Assembly: GCA_029261795.1 (NCBI GenBank)
Contig: JAJDAP010000079.1
Span: 1 to 64,000, forward strand
Direction: 5' to 3'
DNA: 64,000 nucleotides
From: Deltaproteobacteria bacterium
GTDB taxonomy: Bacteria > Myxococcota_A > UBA9160 > UBA6930
The notes beneath the pieces were generated by a model, which worked only from the letters and a program-made list of their open reading frames with translations, had not been told where the DNA came from and searched no databases. Both the position numbers and the translations under genes were made by a program. This document shows, piece by piece, positions 1 to 9,597 of the stretch (position 1 is the stretch's first letter; the number at the start of each line of letters is the position of its first letter).

Positions 1-102
1 CGCTGCAAGGTGGTCGACACCTTGATGCGCGACGTCGGGGTCTCCGAGAGCCTCGCCCGCACCACCCTCACCCTGGCCGACCAGATCCGGGGCCTGGCGT
101 GA
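1..102 (+). CDS. cofD: C-terminal fragment of probable 2-phospho-L-lactate transferase (CofD/FbiA), truncated by window start
   Basis: Open frame from base 1 translates RCKVVDTLMRDVGVSESLARTTLTLADQIRGLA*, overlapping the GTG start of cofC; VxDTLM tail and position before cofC/cofE. Confidence 0.6.
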   Translation, partial: RCKVVDTLMRDVGVSESLARTTLTLADQIRGLA

Positions 103-746
103 ACGTGGCCCTGGTCCCGGTCAAACGGCTCGGCGAGGGAAAATCCCGCTTGCTGGGCGCGCTCGATCGCCCTTCCCTCGACGCCCTGACGCTCGCGATG
201 TTAGGCGACGTCATCCAGGCGCTGAGCGAATCCGGACGGGTGGAACGGGTAGCCGTGGTCACCCCCGACGTGAACGTTGCGGAGGCGGCGCGCAAATGGG
301 GGGCAGAGGGACTGGTCCGGCTGGAGCGTGGTCTCAATCCATCACTCGAGGCAGCGGCGCCCGTGATCTGTGGAAGTGACGACACGCTGCTGGTCGTCCT
401 CGGCGACGTGGCCGGCGCTGCCGCCGCTGAGATCGCCGCGCTCTACCTTGCCCTCGACGAAGCGCAGACACCCGCTGCCGTGATCGCTCCGGCGCGAGAC
501 GGCGGTACCGCCGCCCTGCTGCGCTCGCCGCCCGAGGCCTTTACCGGTCGCTTCGGCGCGAAGAGTGCCGAAGCCCATCGCGCCGCGGCGCGAGAGGCGG
601 CCGTCCCGCTCGTGGAACTGACCCTGCCCTCGTTGGCCATCGATCTCGATCAGCGCGACGACCTCGACGCGCTCCTCGCGAGCGACGGCCCGGCGCCGCG
701 GACGCGCAACCTCCTGCGCCAGCTCGGCATCGGCGAAGCCCGATGA
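99..746 (+). CDS. cofC: 2-phospho-L-lactate guanylyltransferase (CofC)
   Basis: MNVALVPVKRLGEGKSRL nucleotidyltransferase N-terminus; overlaps flanking cofD fragment and cofE. Confidence 0.85.
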   Translation: MNVALVPVKRLGEGKSRLLGALDRPSLDALTLAMLGDVIQALSESGRVERVAVVTPDVNVAEAARKWGAEGLVRLERGLNPSLEAAAPVICGSDDTLLVVLGDVAGAAAAEIAALYLALDEAQTPAAVIAPARDGGTAALLRSPPEAFTGRFGAKSAEAHRAAAREAAVPLVELTLPSLAIDLDQRDDLDALLASDGPAPRTRNLLRQLGIGEAR

Positions 747-1504
747 GCGAAGGCATCCATCTGACGCCGCTGCTCGGGATTCCCCATGTGGCGCCCGGCG
801 ACGACCTGGCCGCGATCCACTGGGAAGCCGCCCAGCGGGCCGGCATCACGCTGCGAAACGGCGCCCTCGTCTTGTGTCAGAAGATCATCTCGAAGGCCGA
901 GAACCGGCTCGTCGAACTGCGCTCGGTCGAGCCGTCTGCGGAAGCGCTGGCTATCGCCGAGGAGTTCAAGGCCTTCGACAAGGACGCGCGTCAGATCGAG
1001 CTGGTGCTTCGCGAAACGAAACGGATCGTCCGCAAAGGCCATGGGGTGCTGATCTGCGAGACCCACCACGGCTTCGTCTGCGCCAACGCCGGGATCGATC
1101 TCTCGAACGCACCTGGCGACGACATCGCGGTACTCCTGCCCGTGGACCCGGATGCCTCGGCCCGCCGCCTGCGCTCGGACCTGCTGGCGTTGGGTGCCGA
1201 GGCGCCGCTCGCCGTCGTCGTTACCGACACCTTCGGCCGGCCGTGGCGCGAAGGCCTGGTCGATGTCTCGATCGGAAGCGCCGGCATCGCCCCCATCGAC
1301 GACCAACGCGGCAGCGCCGACATGCGCGGCCGCGAACTGGTCGTCACCACCCAGGCCACGACCGACGCCCTCGCAGCCGCCGCCGGCCTGCTGATGAAGA
1401 AGGACTCGGCGATCCCCTCGGTCTGGGTCGAAGGCGTCCCGATCGTGGGCGACGGCGGCTTGCCCGACCTGTTGCGGGATTCCTCGATCGACCTGTTCCG
1501 TTAG
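743..1504 (+). CDS. cofE: Coenzyme F420-0:L-glutamate ligase (CofE)
   Basis: LCQKIISKAENRLVEL, TDTFGRPWREG, VDVSIGSAGIAPIDDQRG motifs; ATGA overlap with cofC. Confidence 0.88.
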   Translation: MSEGIHLTPLLGIPHVAPGDDLAAIHWEAAQRAGITLRNGALVLCQKIISKAENRLVELRSVEPSAEALAIAEEFKAFDKDARQIELVLRETKRIVRKGHGVLICETHHGFVCANAGIDLSNAPGDDIAVLLPVDPDASARRLRSDLLALGAEAPLAVVVTDTFGRPWREGLVDVSIGSAGIAPIDDQRGSADMRGRELVVTTQATTDALAAAAGLLMKKDSAIPSVWVEGVPIVGDGGLPDLLRDSSIDLFR

Positions 1505-1565
1505 GGAAGCTCCGCACGAACGACCCTGTGCGCGTGCCGCTCGCTGCCAGGTGGATAGGGGCGTG

Positions 1566-1744
1566 ATCGAGGGTGCGAGCGGGCCTTGGGCGGCTCGAAC
1601 GGTGTCTCGAGGAGGGGACGTCGGTCCCTCTCGAGCGGAGTTGGGTCCCGGAGGGCTCTTGAGGGGGTGGTTCGCATGGATGTTAGGTGTTCGGGTCAGG
1701 GTCGAGGGCGCGGGCGGGCGTGGGGCGAGCCGAACGGTGTTTCG
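1566..1744 (+). repeat. Imperfect 44-bp direct repeat pair (1566-1609 and 1701-1744) with an intervening hairpin (1606-1635), upstream of RAYT-1
   Basis: atcgagggtgcgagcgggccttgggcggctcgaacggtgtctcg vs gtcgagggcgcgggcgggcgtggggcgagccgaacggtgtttcg (35/44 identical by hand); ctcgaggaggggac...gtccctctcgag inverted repeat. Confidence 0.6.
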
Positions 1745-1765
1745 CAGATGTGATGTCGATTTCTC

Positions 1766-1793
1766 TTGCTTGATACTCTAAGAGCGCTATATT
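1766..1793 (+). promoter_or_regulatory. Putative sigma70-type promoter of RAYT-1, -10 only 7 nt from ATG
   Basis: ttgctt-16 nt-tatatt; ATG at 1801. Confidence 0.4.
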
Positions 1794-1800
1794 CAATTCC

Positions 1801-2493
1801 ATGCCGCGTAAATCATCCGGAACCCAGCTCGAACTGCGACACTCCGGGTGGGGCGGGAAGCGGCCCGGTGCCGGCCGAAGGCCGCAAGCGGGGTCCGGCA
1901 TCCCGCATCTCCGCCGAACCGGTCTCGCTTCCCGGTATCCCTGCCACGTCACCCTGAAGGTGCGCGATGGCGTGCCGTCCCTTCGAACCGTGAAGCTCGT
2001 ACGAGAACTCGAACGATCCTGGGCAAAGGCCTGTGATCGCGGGGATTTCCGGCTCGCGCACTACTCGATCCAGGCCAATCACGTCCATCTGTTGGTGGAA
2101 GCGAAGGATGCGGACGCCCTGGGGCGTGGGATGAAGTCGCTGGGCGCGCGCCTCGCGCGTGCGGTGAATCGCGTGTTCGCGCGCTCTGGACCGGTCCTGA
2201 AGGACCGGTATCACCATGTGGTGTTGAAGACGCCGACGCAGGTTCGAAATGCACTGCGGTACGTCCTGATGAACGCCAGACGGCACATGAAGCGGCCGCC
2301 CAGGAGCGTGCGGATCGATCCCGCCTCTTCCGGTCGATGGTTCGGGGGCTGGCAGCGGTCCGCGCGCGACGTCGTGATCGCGGCAAGAGGAACGCCCGGA
2401 ACCCGGGCGGTCGCGTTCACGCACACCTGGCTCCTCAACGAGGGCTGGAAGAGGGCCGGTCCACTCCTGGACCCCGCTGCCGCTCCGGGCTGA
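1801..2493 (+). CDS. REP-associated tyrosine transposase (Y1/IS200-like, RAYT-1)
   Basis: HUH-like QANHVHLLVE, GPVLKDRYHHVVL, RNALRYVLMNARRH. Confidence 0.85.
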   Translation: MPRKSSGTQLELRHSGWGGKRPGAGRRPQAGSGIPHLRRTGLASRYPCHVTLKVRDGVPSLRTVKLVRELERSWAKACDRGDFRLAHYSIQANHVHLLVEAKDADALGRGMKSLGARLARAVNRVFARSGPVLKDRYHHVVLKTPTQVRNALRYVLMNARRHMKRPPRSVRIDPASSGRWFGGWQRSARDVVIAARGTPGTRAVAFTHTWLLNEGWKRAGPLLDPAAAPG

Positions 2494-2715
2494 ACCGTCC
2501 CCGCGGCCCCGGTCGGCATCCCCCCATTCCCGGCAACGCTAGGCAGCACGTACTCGACCCGAGAAGCCGCCCTCTCGAGCAACCGGCGTGAGCCCTCCTC
2601 GTGGGGTCAAGAGCCGCCCCCCTCCCTCAAGACCTTCCGGTCTTGCGGTCGACCGGCAAAAGAAGGCTGGAGACTCCTCTGTGCAAAGGTTCCCTAGACG
2701 GCGGAGCCGACCGAG

Positions 2716-3303
2716 CTAGAGCAGCGAGTCGATGGTCTTCCAGAGATCCTCGATGCCCTCGCCACTCTTCGCCGAGGTCGGGACGATCCAATCGCGCTGT
2801 ACCGGTAGGGCTTCACGCAGTTCGCCCAGTCGCTTGCCTTGTTGGCTGCGCTTCAGCTTGTCGAGCTTCGTAACGGCGAGCACGACCGGAACCTGGCGCG
2901 CGTGGAGCCACTCGACGAAGAGCGTCTCGTCCTCGCCGGGCTCGCGGCGGATATCCTGGAGCAGGACGGCGGCGCGCAGCGGCGCGCGGTCTTCCAGGTA
3001 GCCCTCGATCAGCTTCTGCCACTGGGCACGTTCCCGCTTCGGGACCTTGGCGTAGCCGTAGCCCGGCAGATCGACCAGCAACAGATCCCGGGCACTGCGG
3101 CGCACGTGGAAGAAGTGCACCAGCCGGGTCTTGCCCGGGGTCCCGCTGGTGCGTGCCAGCTGCTTGCGCGCCACCATCCGGTTCAGCAGGCTCGATTTTC
3201 CGACGTTCGAGCGGCCAAGGAAAGCGATCTCGGGGAGGCCGTCGCGGGGAAACTGGCTGGCTCCCGCCGCTGTGGCAACGATTTCGGCCGAGAGAATCTT
3301 CAC
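2716..3303 (-). CDS. engB: Ribosome biogenesis GTP-binding protein EngB/YsxC
   Basis: IAFLGRSNVGKSSLLN, TSGTPGKTR, VDLPGYGYAK, TKLDKLKRS. Confidence 0.93.
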   Translation of the reverse strand: MKILSAEIVATAAGASQFPRDGLPEIAFLGRSNVGKSSLLNRMVARKQLARTSGTPGKTRLVHFFHVRRSARDLLLVDLPGYGYAKVPKRERAQWQKLIEGYLEDRAPLRAAVLLQDIRREPGEDETLFVEWLHARQVPVVLAVTKLDKLKRSQQGKRLGELREALPVQRDWIVPTSAKSGEGIEDLWKTIDSLL

Positions 3304-3377
3304 GGAAGATCGAGTTTGACAGGCTTCGACCTCGTGCGCCCCTCGCTAAGCTCCGGCCCTTCGAGAGGAGACGTGCC

Positions 3378-4739
3378 ATGACGGTGCCCGTCCATATCAT
3401 TGCCGGGTTCCTCGGCACCGGGAAGACCACGGCGATCCGCGCGCAGCTCGAGGCGCGCCGGGACGAGAAGCTCGCCATCATCGTGAACGACTTCGGCGAG
3501 GCCTCCCTCGATGAAGCGACGCTGGCGAGTTCGGGCGACTATCAGATCCAGAACATTCCCGGCGGGTGCGTCTGCTGCACGGCACCCGAGGGTTTCGTCG
3601 ACGCGCTGGCGGCGGTTCTCGCCGAGGGGCCAGACCGGGTGATCATCGAGCCGACGGGTCTGGCGCGGCCCCAGGACATCGTGGACACACTGCGGCGCTG
3701 CCCGCAGAAGGATGCGCTCGAACTCGCCCCGGTCATGGTGTTGGTCGATCCGGCGCGACTCACGGCGACGAACGCCGACGAGCAGGAGCTGATCGAGCTG
3801 CAGGCCGGCGTTGCCGACGTGCTGATCGCGAACCGCACGGACCTGTGCGATCCGGAAACGCTGGCACGTTTCGACGCTTGGGCCGCCGCGCTCTGGCCGG
3901 AGCCCCTGGCCGTCCACAAGACGAGTTTCGGCCGAATCCCGAACGCGTTGATGGATTGGCCCGAGGGCGAAGGTGCCCGTCTCCGGGAAGCCAAGGCAGG
4001 GCACGATCACGCCCACGCCCACGGCGACTCTTCGGAAGGCTTCGATTCGCGCTCGTTCCGTTGGTCGCCGGACGTGGTCTTCTCGGCCGAGCGACTGGGC
4101 CGCGCGGTCCTGCGCATGCAGGAAGGACTGGCTGGCGCGGCCCTGGCCCGCTTCAAGGGAATCTTCCGCACCCAGGAAGGCTTCTTGCTATTCGAAGTCG
4201 CGAGCGGGACGGCCCACCAGGAGCGCAGCGCCCACCGCCGCGACAGCCGCGCCGACATCATCGTCAGCGGCGATGGGGATGGCGGCTTCGAACGCATCGG
4301 CAATTGGATCGACGGCGCAATCCTGACCTCGGACGAGATCCAGGCCACGACCCAGCAGATCGAGCTGGCACTGCCCGACGGTCGCGTGCGCATCGTTCAA
4401 CGCGCGGACCTGATCACGCTTCCCGGTGGCATCGATGACGTCGGCGAGTACTTCCCGAAACGCTCCGGCGCGGCCGCACGACTCGGCGCCCTCTGGGAGT
4501 CGATCGCACTGCCCGACACCGGAAGCGCCGTCATTTGCGCCTGGGACGGTTTCTCGAGCGAACCGGTCCCACTCGCCGCCCTGAAGCACGGCGTGCTGAT
4601 CCACTCGTTGGCAGGCGAAGCCCTCCCGAAGGAGAAAGGCGGGCCCTTCCGCTTGATGATCCCGGAGGGCGTCCCGGAGACACCTTCCTCCTGCGCCAAC
4701 GTCAAGGGCGTCGTCCGCATCGTGATCAAGGATGACTGA
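3378..4739 (+). CDS. CobW/COG0523 family GTP-binding metal chaperone-like protein
   Basis: HIIAGFLGTGKTTAI, IPGGCVCCT, IIEPTGLARP, His-rich GHDHAHAHGD linker; start trimmed from 3153. Confidence 0.85.
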   Translation: MTVPVHIIAGFLGTGKTTAIRAQLEARRDEKLAIIVNDFGEASLDEATLASSGDYQIQNIPGGCVCCTAPEGFVDALAAVLAEGPDRVIIEPTGLARPQDIVDTLRRCPQKDALELAPVMVLVDPARLTATNADEQELIELQAGVADVLIANRTDLCDPETLARFDAWAAALWPEPLAVHKTSFGRIPNALMDWPEGEGARLREAKAGHDHAHAHGDSSEGFDSRSFRWSPDVVFSAERLGRAVLRMQEGLAGAALARFKGIFRTQEGFLLFEVASGTAHQERSAHRRDSRADIIVSGDGDGGFERIGNWIDGAILTSDEIQATTQQIELALPDGRVRIVQRADLITLPGGIDDVGEYFPKRSGAAARLGALWESIALPDTGSAVICAWDGFSSEPVPLAALKHGVLIHSLAGEALPKEKGGPFRLMIPEGVPETPSSCANVKGVVRIVIKDD

Positions 4740-6411
4740 CGCCACCAAGCCCGAGAGCGAGGTGATCACCCGCTTCGCACCCTCTCCAACGGGACACCTG
4801 CACGTTGGCGGAGCGCGCACGGCCCTGTTCTCCTGGGCCCTCGCACGTGCCATGGGCGGTCGCTTCCTGGTCCGGATCGAGGACACCGACCAGGCGCGCT
4901 CCTCGATGGAGGCCGTAGAGGGCCTCCTCGAGGATCTCCATTGGCTCGGCATGGACTGGGACGAGGGACCGGCCCTCGGCGAGGTCGGCGGCGATCCGCG
5001 CGGCATCGGTCCCTTCTTCCAGAGCGAACGCACCGATCGCTACGACACCGCGATCCAGCAGCTCCTGGAAAGAGATCTCGCCTACCCGGCCTTCGAGACG
5101 CCGGAAGAACTCGACGCCCTGCGCGCCGAGGCGCAGCGCGAGAAGCGGAACTTCCGCTACTTGCGTCCCGACGGCTGGGACCGCGACGCCGCCCTCGAAC
5201 GCTGGCAAGCGGGCGAGCCCTGCGTGATCCGCTTCCGAATGCCTCGCTCCGACGTCACGGTGGAGGACGCGATCCTCGGCAGCGTCCCCTTCGAAGCGGA
5301 GCAACTCGACGATTTCGTGCTCCGAAAGCGCGACGGCTTCCCCACCTATCATCTGGCCGTCGTCGTCGACGATGAGCAGATGGGCGTCAGTCACGTGTTG
5401 CGCGGTCAGGAGCATCTGAACAACACGCCCAAGCACATGGCGCTGCAGCATGCGCTCGGATATCGGGTGCCCGTCTTCGGACATCTGCCGGTGATCCAGA
5501 ACGCCGACGGCTCGAAGATGTCGAAGCGCGACAAGGACAAGACCGCGCGCGCGTTCACGAAGGAAGCAGGCGTGGACCCGGTCACGCTTCCGATCGAATC
5601 CGATCGCTTGGCGCGTTGGCTCGGCGACAAGCGCGGCCAGCTCGAGACCTCCGAACTCGATGCCCTGGCGGCCGCGCTCGGCTTGGTGCTCCCCGAGATC
5701 ACGGTCGAGGACTTCCGACGCGGCGGTTATCTGCCCGAGGTCGTCGTCAATTTCCTGGCCCTGCTCGGCTGGAGCCCCGGCGAGAAGCTCGAGGACGGTC
5801 GAGATCTCGAACGCTTCGATCCCGGGTTCCTGGCCGAACGCTTCAGCCTCGATCGTGTCGGGCGCAGCAATGCCCGCTTCGACCGCGCCAAGCTCCTCGC
5901 CTTCAACCAGGAGACGATCGGAGCGATGGACGAAGACGCCTTCGCCGCGCGCTGGAGCGGTTGGCTTCGACGTTATGCCCCGGCCGCCGTCTCCACCGAA
6001 CTCGACGTGCCGCTGTTCCTGCGCGCGACCCGCCCGCGCAGCCGCACGCTGGCGGACCCCACCGCGCCGGACGGCCCCGGCGCCTTCGCGCTCAGCAGCG
6101 ACGAGGGCTTCGGCTACGACGATAAAGCTGTGACCAAGTGGCTCGCCAAGGGCGACCCCAGCGGTTTCGTCCGCTTGGCCGAGTTACGCCAGACCGTTGC
6201 CGAGATCGAACCCTTCTCACCCGACGCCATCGAAGCCAGCATCGCCAGCTGGTGCGAGGCCCGCGAGATCGGCATGGGAAAGGCCGCGCAGCCATTGCGG
6301 GTCGCCGTCACCGGAAGCGCTGCCAGCCCGGCCCTCGGAGACACCCTGGCGATCCTGGGCCGCGAATCGGTCCTGGCTCGGATCGACCGCTGCCTCGGCG
6401 AACAGGCCTGA
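4732..6411 (+). CDS. gltX: Glutamyl-tRNA synthetase
   Basis: TRFAPSPTGHLHVGGARTALF (HIGH region), DGSKMSKRDKDK (KMSKS). Confidence 0.93.
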   Translation: MTDATKPESEVITRFAPSPTGHLHVGGARTALFSWALARAMGGRFLVRIEDTDQARSSMEAVEGLLEDLHWLGMDWDEGPALGEVGGDPRGIGPFFQSERTDRYDTAIQQLLERDLAYPAFETPEELDALRAEAQREKRNFRYLRPDGWDRDAALERWQAGEPCVIRFRMPRSDVTVEDAILGSVPFEAEQLDDFVLRKRDGFPTYHLAVVVDDEQMGVSHVLRGQEHLNNTPKHMALQHALGYRVPVFGHLPVIQNADGSKMSKRDKDKTARAFTKEAGVDPVTLPIESDRLARWLGDKRGQLETSELDALAAALGLVLPEITVEDFRRGGYLPEVVVNFLALLGWSPGEKLEDGRDLERFDPGFLAERFSLDRVGRSNARFDRAKLLAFNQETIGAMDEDAFAARWSGWLRRYAPAAVSTELDVPLFLRATRPRSRTLADPTAPDGPGAFALSSDEGFGYDDKAVTKWLAKGDPSGFVRLAELRQTVAEIEPFSPDAIEASIASWCEAREIGMGKAAQPLRVAVTGSAASPALGDTLAILGRESVLARIDRCLGEQA

Positions 6412-6417
6412 CCTCGG

Positions 6418-7395
6418 CTACCAGCCGAGCACCAACCCGAACAGGAGCGGCGCCACGATCGTGGCGTCGCTCTCGATGATGAACTTGGGCGTATCGACCT
6501 CGAGCTTGCCCCAGCTGATCTTCTCGTTGGGAACGGCACCGGAGTAGGAGCCGTAGCTCGTGGTGGAGTCGCTGATCTGGCAGTAGTAGGCCCAGTAGCG
6601 GATGTCCTCGATCTTCAGATCCTGCTCGAGCATCGGCACGACGCAGATCGGGAAATCTCCCGCGATGCCGCCGCCAATCTGGAAGAAGCCGATCGGTCGC
6701 TCGGCCGAGACCTCCTGATACCAGCGGGCAAGCTCGATCATGTACTCCGCGCCACCCATGACGAGCTGCGTGGAGCCCAGGCTCCCCTTCATCACGTTCG
6801 CTACGAACACGTTGCCTAACGTCGAATCCTCCCAGCCCGGGACGAAGACCGGAAGGTCGGCTTCGGCGGCGGCGAGCATCCAAGAATCCCCGGGATCGAT
6901 CTGGTAGTGGGGCTCGAGTGCACCGGAGCGGAGCACGCGGTAGACGAACTCGTGGGGAAAGGCCCGATCGCCCTGGGCCTCGGCCTTCTGCCACTCCTCG
7001 AGGAGCACGTGCTCGACCCGGCGCATCGCTTCCTCTTCCGGGATGCAGGTATCGGTCACGCGATTGAGTTTGCGATCGAGAAGCTCCTGCTCCTGCTCCG
7101 GCGTGAGGTCGCGGTAGTTCGGCACGCGCACGTAGTGGTCGTGGGCCACCAGGTTGAAGACGTCCTCTTCCAGATTGGCTCCTGTGCACGTGATCGCCTG
7201 GACCATGCCGGCCCGGATCATCTCGGCGAGCGACAGCCCCAGTTCGGCCGTACTCATCGCGCCGGCAAGCGTGACCATCATGGCGCCCCCCTCCTCGATC
7301 AGGGCCGAATAACCATCGGCGGCATCGATGACGCTGGCGGCATTGAAGTGTCGATAGTGGTGCCGGAGGAAGCGCGAGAGAGGGGCGTCACTCAT
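6418..7395 (-). CDS. Deoxyhypusine synthase family protein
   Basis: LAGAMSTAELG, ITCTGANLEEDVFNL, QIGGGIAGDFPICVVP, SWGKLEVDTPKFIIESDATIVAPL; start trimmed to MSDAPL. Confidence 0.85.
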   Translation of the reverse strand: MSDAPLSRFLRHHYRHFNAASVIDAADGYSALIEEGGAMMVTLAGAMSTAELGLSLAEMIRAGMVQAITCTGANLEEDVFNLVAHDHYVRVPNYRDLTPEQEQELLDRKLNRVTDTCIPEEEAMRRVEHVLLEEWQKAEAQGDRAFPHEFVYRVLRSGALEPHYQIDPGDSWMLAAAEADLPVFVPGWEDSTLGNVFVANVMKGSLGSTQLVMGGAEYMIELARWYQEVSAERPIGFFQIGGGIAGDFPICVVPMLEQDLKIEDIRYWAYYCQISDSTTSYGSYSGAVPNEKISWGKLEVDTPKFIIESDATIVAPLLFGLVLGW

Positions 7396-7456
7396 CCCTT
7401 TGGAATCGCCAAGCAACCCTGGCCTGTCAAGCCGCCCGGCCATTGCCCAGCCCTCC

Positions 7457-9526
7457 CTAGAAGCGAAAGCGCAGACCGATACGGATGTCCCGGCCAGCAA
7501 CGGGAAGCCGCTCTTTCAGGAACGACACGTGATTGCGACCGCGCTGATCGCTGAGATTCCGGGCCTGGACGAAAAGCGAAAGGTCGCGGTCCTCGAAGGG
7601 ACGGAGCGTCGCGCTGGCGTTCACGAGCACGTGGCCATCGGTCGGCCGCTCGAGCGGCGCCACATCATCCTGATCCCCGACGAAGACGCCCTCGAGGCGG
7701 AGCTTCAACCGCTTGAACTCGAGCTCGCCGCCGAACCGTAGACGCGCCGGCGGGATCCGGGGGAGATCCCGGCCACTCGCCCGGCCGCGGACGAGGTCGT
7801 AGCCGAGGTCGAGCACTCCGCTTCCCCAGCCGGCCTCGTAGACCGTCCACGCCAGGTCCAGTTCCAACCCATAGAAATCCGCGTCGGCCTGCCGGTAGCG
7901 ACGTTCCGGAAGACCGTCCTGGAACGCGCCTGTCTCTCGCTGGAAGATGAAGTCGTCGAAGCGGGTGTAGAAGAGATTGAGGCCCCCGGTCAGCCGACCT
8001 TCGCGGCGCTTGAAAGTGAGTTCGACCGACGAGGCGGTCTCCGGATCCAGCGCAACATCGCCGATCTCGAAGCCCGCCGTCGCGAAATGGGGTCCGTCCG
8101 AATAGAGCTCTTCTCCGGTCGGCGGACGTTCGGTGCGGGCCACCGAGAGGCCCACCAACGTGTCGGCGTCGACCGCGTAGGAAGCGCCCAACGAGGCGCT
8201 CACCGTGGTGAAGCCGCGATCGCGAAGCGAGCCGGCTGCATCGATCGCCGTGCGCTCGATCCGCAAGCCCGCCTCCACCGTGACGGGGTCGAGATGGAGT
8301 TCCTCGACGACGAACAACGCCAACTGCCCGGCGTCGTGTTCGGGCAGGAAAGCCTCGGCCCCGATCGCGATGCGGTCTTCGAAACGCCACTGCAAGCCGA
8401 TCGAGCCATCCAGGTTTCCGAAGCTCGCCTGGGTGGCTTCCAGCCGCGCCTCATGGCCGCGGTTCAGGAAGGTCGTCACGATCTTTCCGCCCTCCCGTTC
8501 CGAGTGTTGATAGTCGCCATAGACGCCGCGGAACCCGACGGAATCGAAAGGACCGAAAGAACCGCGCAGACCGCCCCCGAGATCGATGCGGTTCTGCTTC
8601 AGATCGATGCGAATACCGGCAGCCGGCGGCTCCTCGGGAGGCACGGGCACGCCGTAGTCGGATTCGAGCCGCGCATAGGCCAGGCCGAAGAAGCCATCCT
8701 CGCCGACCCAGGAAGCACCGAGCGTTCCGCCATGGGATTCGACATCGGTCCCCGGAACGCGGCCGGACGCCGGCGCGAGCGGATCCTGGGCGTCGAAGTC
8801 GGATCGGGACCGGCTCGCGAGCGGGTCTCCCTTCACCTCCAGATCATGGCCCCGGCGCACGAAACCTTCGGCGTGGAACACCAGTGGGCCAGCCGCTGCG
8901 CGCAGCAAGCCCGCCGCGTTTGCATCGTCTGCGTTGGATCCGTAGTGGAGACCCACGGCGCCCTGATAGGGACCGTCCAATGGACGCTCGGCGATCCGGC
9001 CATCGATCACGTTTACGACGCCCCCGACCGCGTTGCTCCCGTAGCGAAGCGTTCCAGCGCCGCGCAACACTTCGATGCGTTCCGCCAGCAACGGGTCCGA
9101 GGCGACTTGATGATCGGGACTCGTGGTGCTGGCATCCACGACACTGACGCCGTTCTGCAGGACGCGGAGGCGCGGGCCGTCGAGTCCGCGAATCACCGGC
9201 CGGCTCGCACCGGGAGCGAAACCGGTGCTCACCACGCCGGGCTGACCCGCGAGGGTGTCACCCAGGGTCGTCTGGATCTCGCGCTGGAGTTCGTCTTCAG
9301 CCAGGACGCTGGTTCCCTGGATAACGTCGAACCGCCGACGTTCGTGTCCGGAGAAAGTGACGACGAGTTCGTCGAGCGCTTCGTCGTGCTGGTGACCGCG
9401 ATGCGCCGGGTCGGCGGCATGGTCGTCGGCGCCGGCGTTGTCGGCGTCGCTTGGCAATGGATTCAGGAACAAGAGAGCGAGGAAGGCAAGCATCCCCGGG
9501 AGAGAACGGGTGTTTGAAGACAGCAT
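7457..9526 (-). CDS. TonB-dependent receptor (ZnuD-like, His-rich N-terminus)
   Basis: Signal peptide, HAADPAHRGHQHDEALDELVVTFSG, plug domain RPVIRGLDGPRLRVLQNGV, RIEVLRGAGTLRYGSNAVGGVVNVID, C-terminal aromatic; start trimmed from 9934. Confidence 0.85.
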   Translation of the reverse strand: MLSSNTRSLPGMLAFLALLFLNPLPSDADNAGADDHAADPAHRGHQHDEALDELVVTFSGHERRRFDVIQGTSVLAEDELQREIQTTLGDTLAGQPGVVSTGFAPGASRPVIRGLDGPRLRVLQNGVSVVDASTTSPDHQVASDPLLAERIEVLRGAGTLRYGSNAVGGVVNVIDGRIAERPLDGPYQGAVGLHYGSNADDANAAGLLRAAAGPLVFHAEGFVRRGHDLEVKGDPLASRSRSDFDAQDPLAPASGRVPGTDVESHGGTLGASWVGEDGFFGLAYARLESDYGVPVPPEEPPAAGIRIDLKQNRIDLGGGLRGSFGPFDSVGFRGVYGDYQHSEREGGKIVTTFLNRGHEARLEATQASFGNLDGSIGLQWRFEDRIAIGAEAFLPEHDAGQLALFVVEELHLDPVTVEAGLRIERTAIDAAGSLRDRGFTTVSASLGASYAVDADTLVGLSVARTERPPTGEELYSDGPHFATAGFEIGDVALDPETASSVELTFKRREGRLTGGLNLFYTRFDDFIFQRETGAFQDGLPERRYRQADADFYGLELDLAWTVYEAGWGSGVLDLGYDLVRGRASGRDLPRIPPARLRFGGELEFKRLKLRLEGVFVGDQDDVAPLERPTDGHVLVNASATLRPFEDRDLSLFVQARNLSDQRGRNHVSFLKERLPVAGRDIRIGLRFRF

Positions 9527-9597
9527 GGCAGCCCTTTCGAAATTCGGTTGATTCGGGTGCGCGCGTCCGCTCGGCGGACACTGCGCGAAACCGGGAA

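Noticed and set aside
650-1306. Antisense ORF of 218 aa opposite cofE (and similar long antisense ORFs throughout the track)
   Set aside because: High GC makes long spurious ORFs in alternate frames; translations are Arg/Gly/Pro/His-rich with no family motifs and lie opposite well-supported genes.
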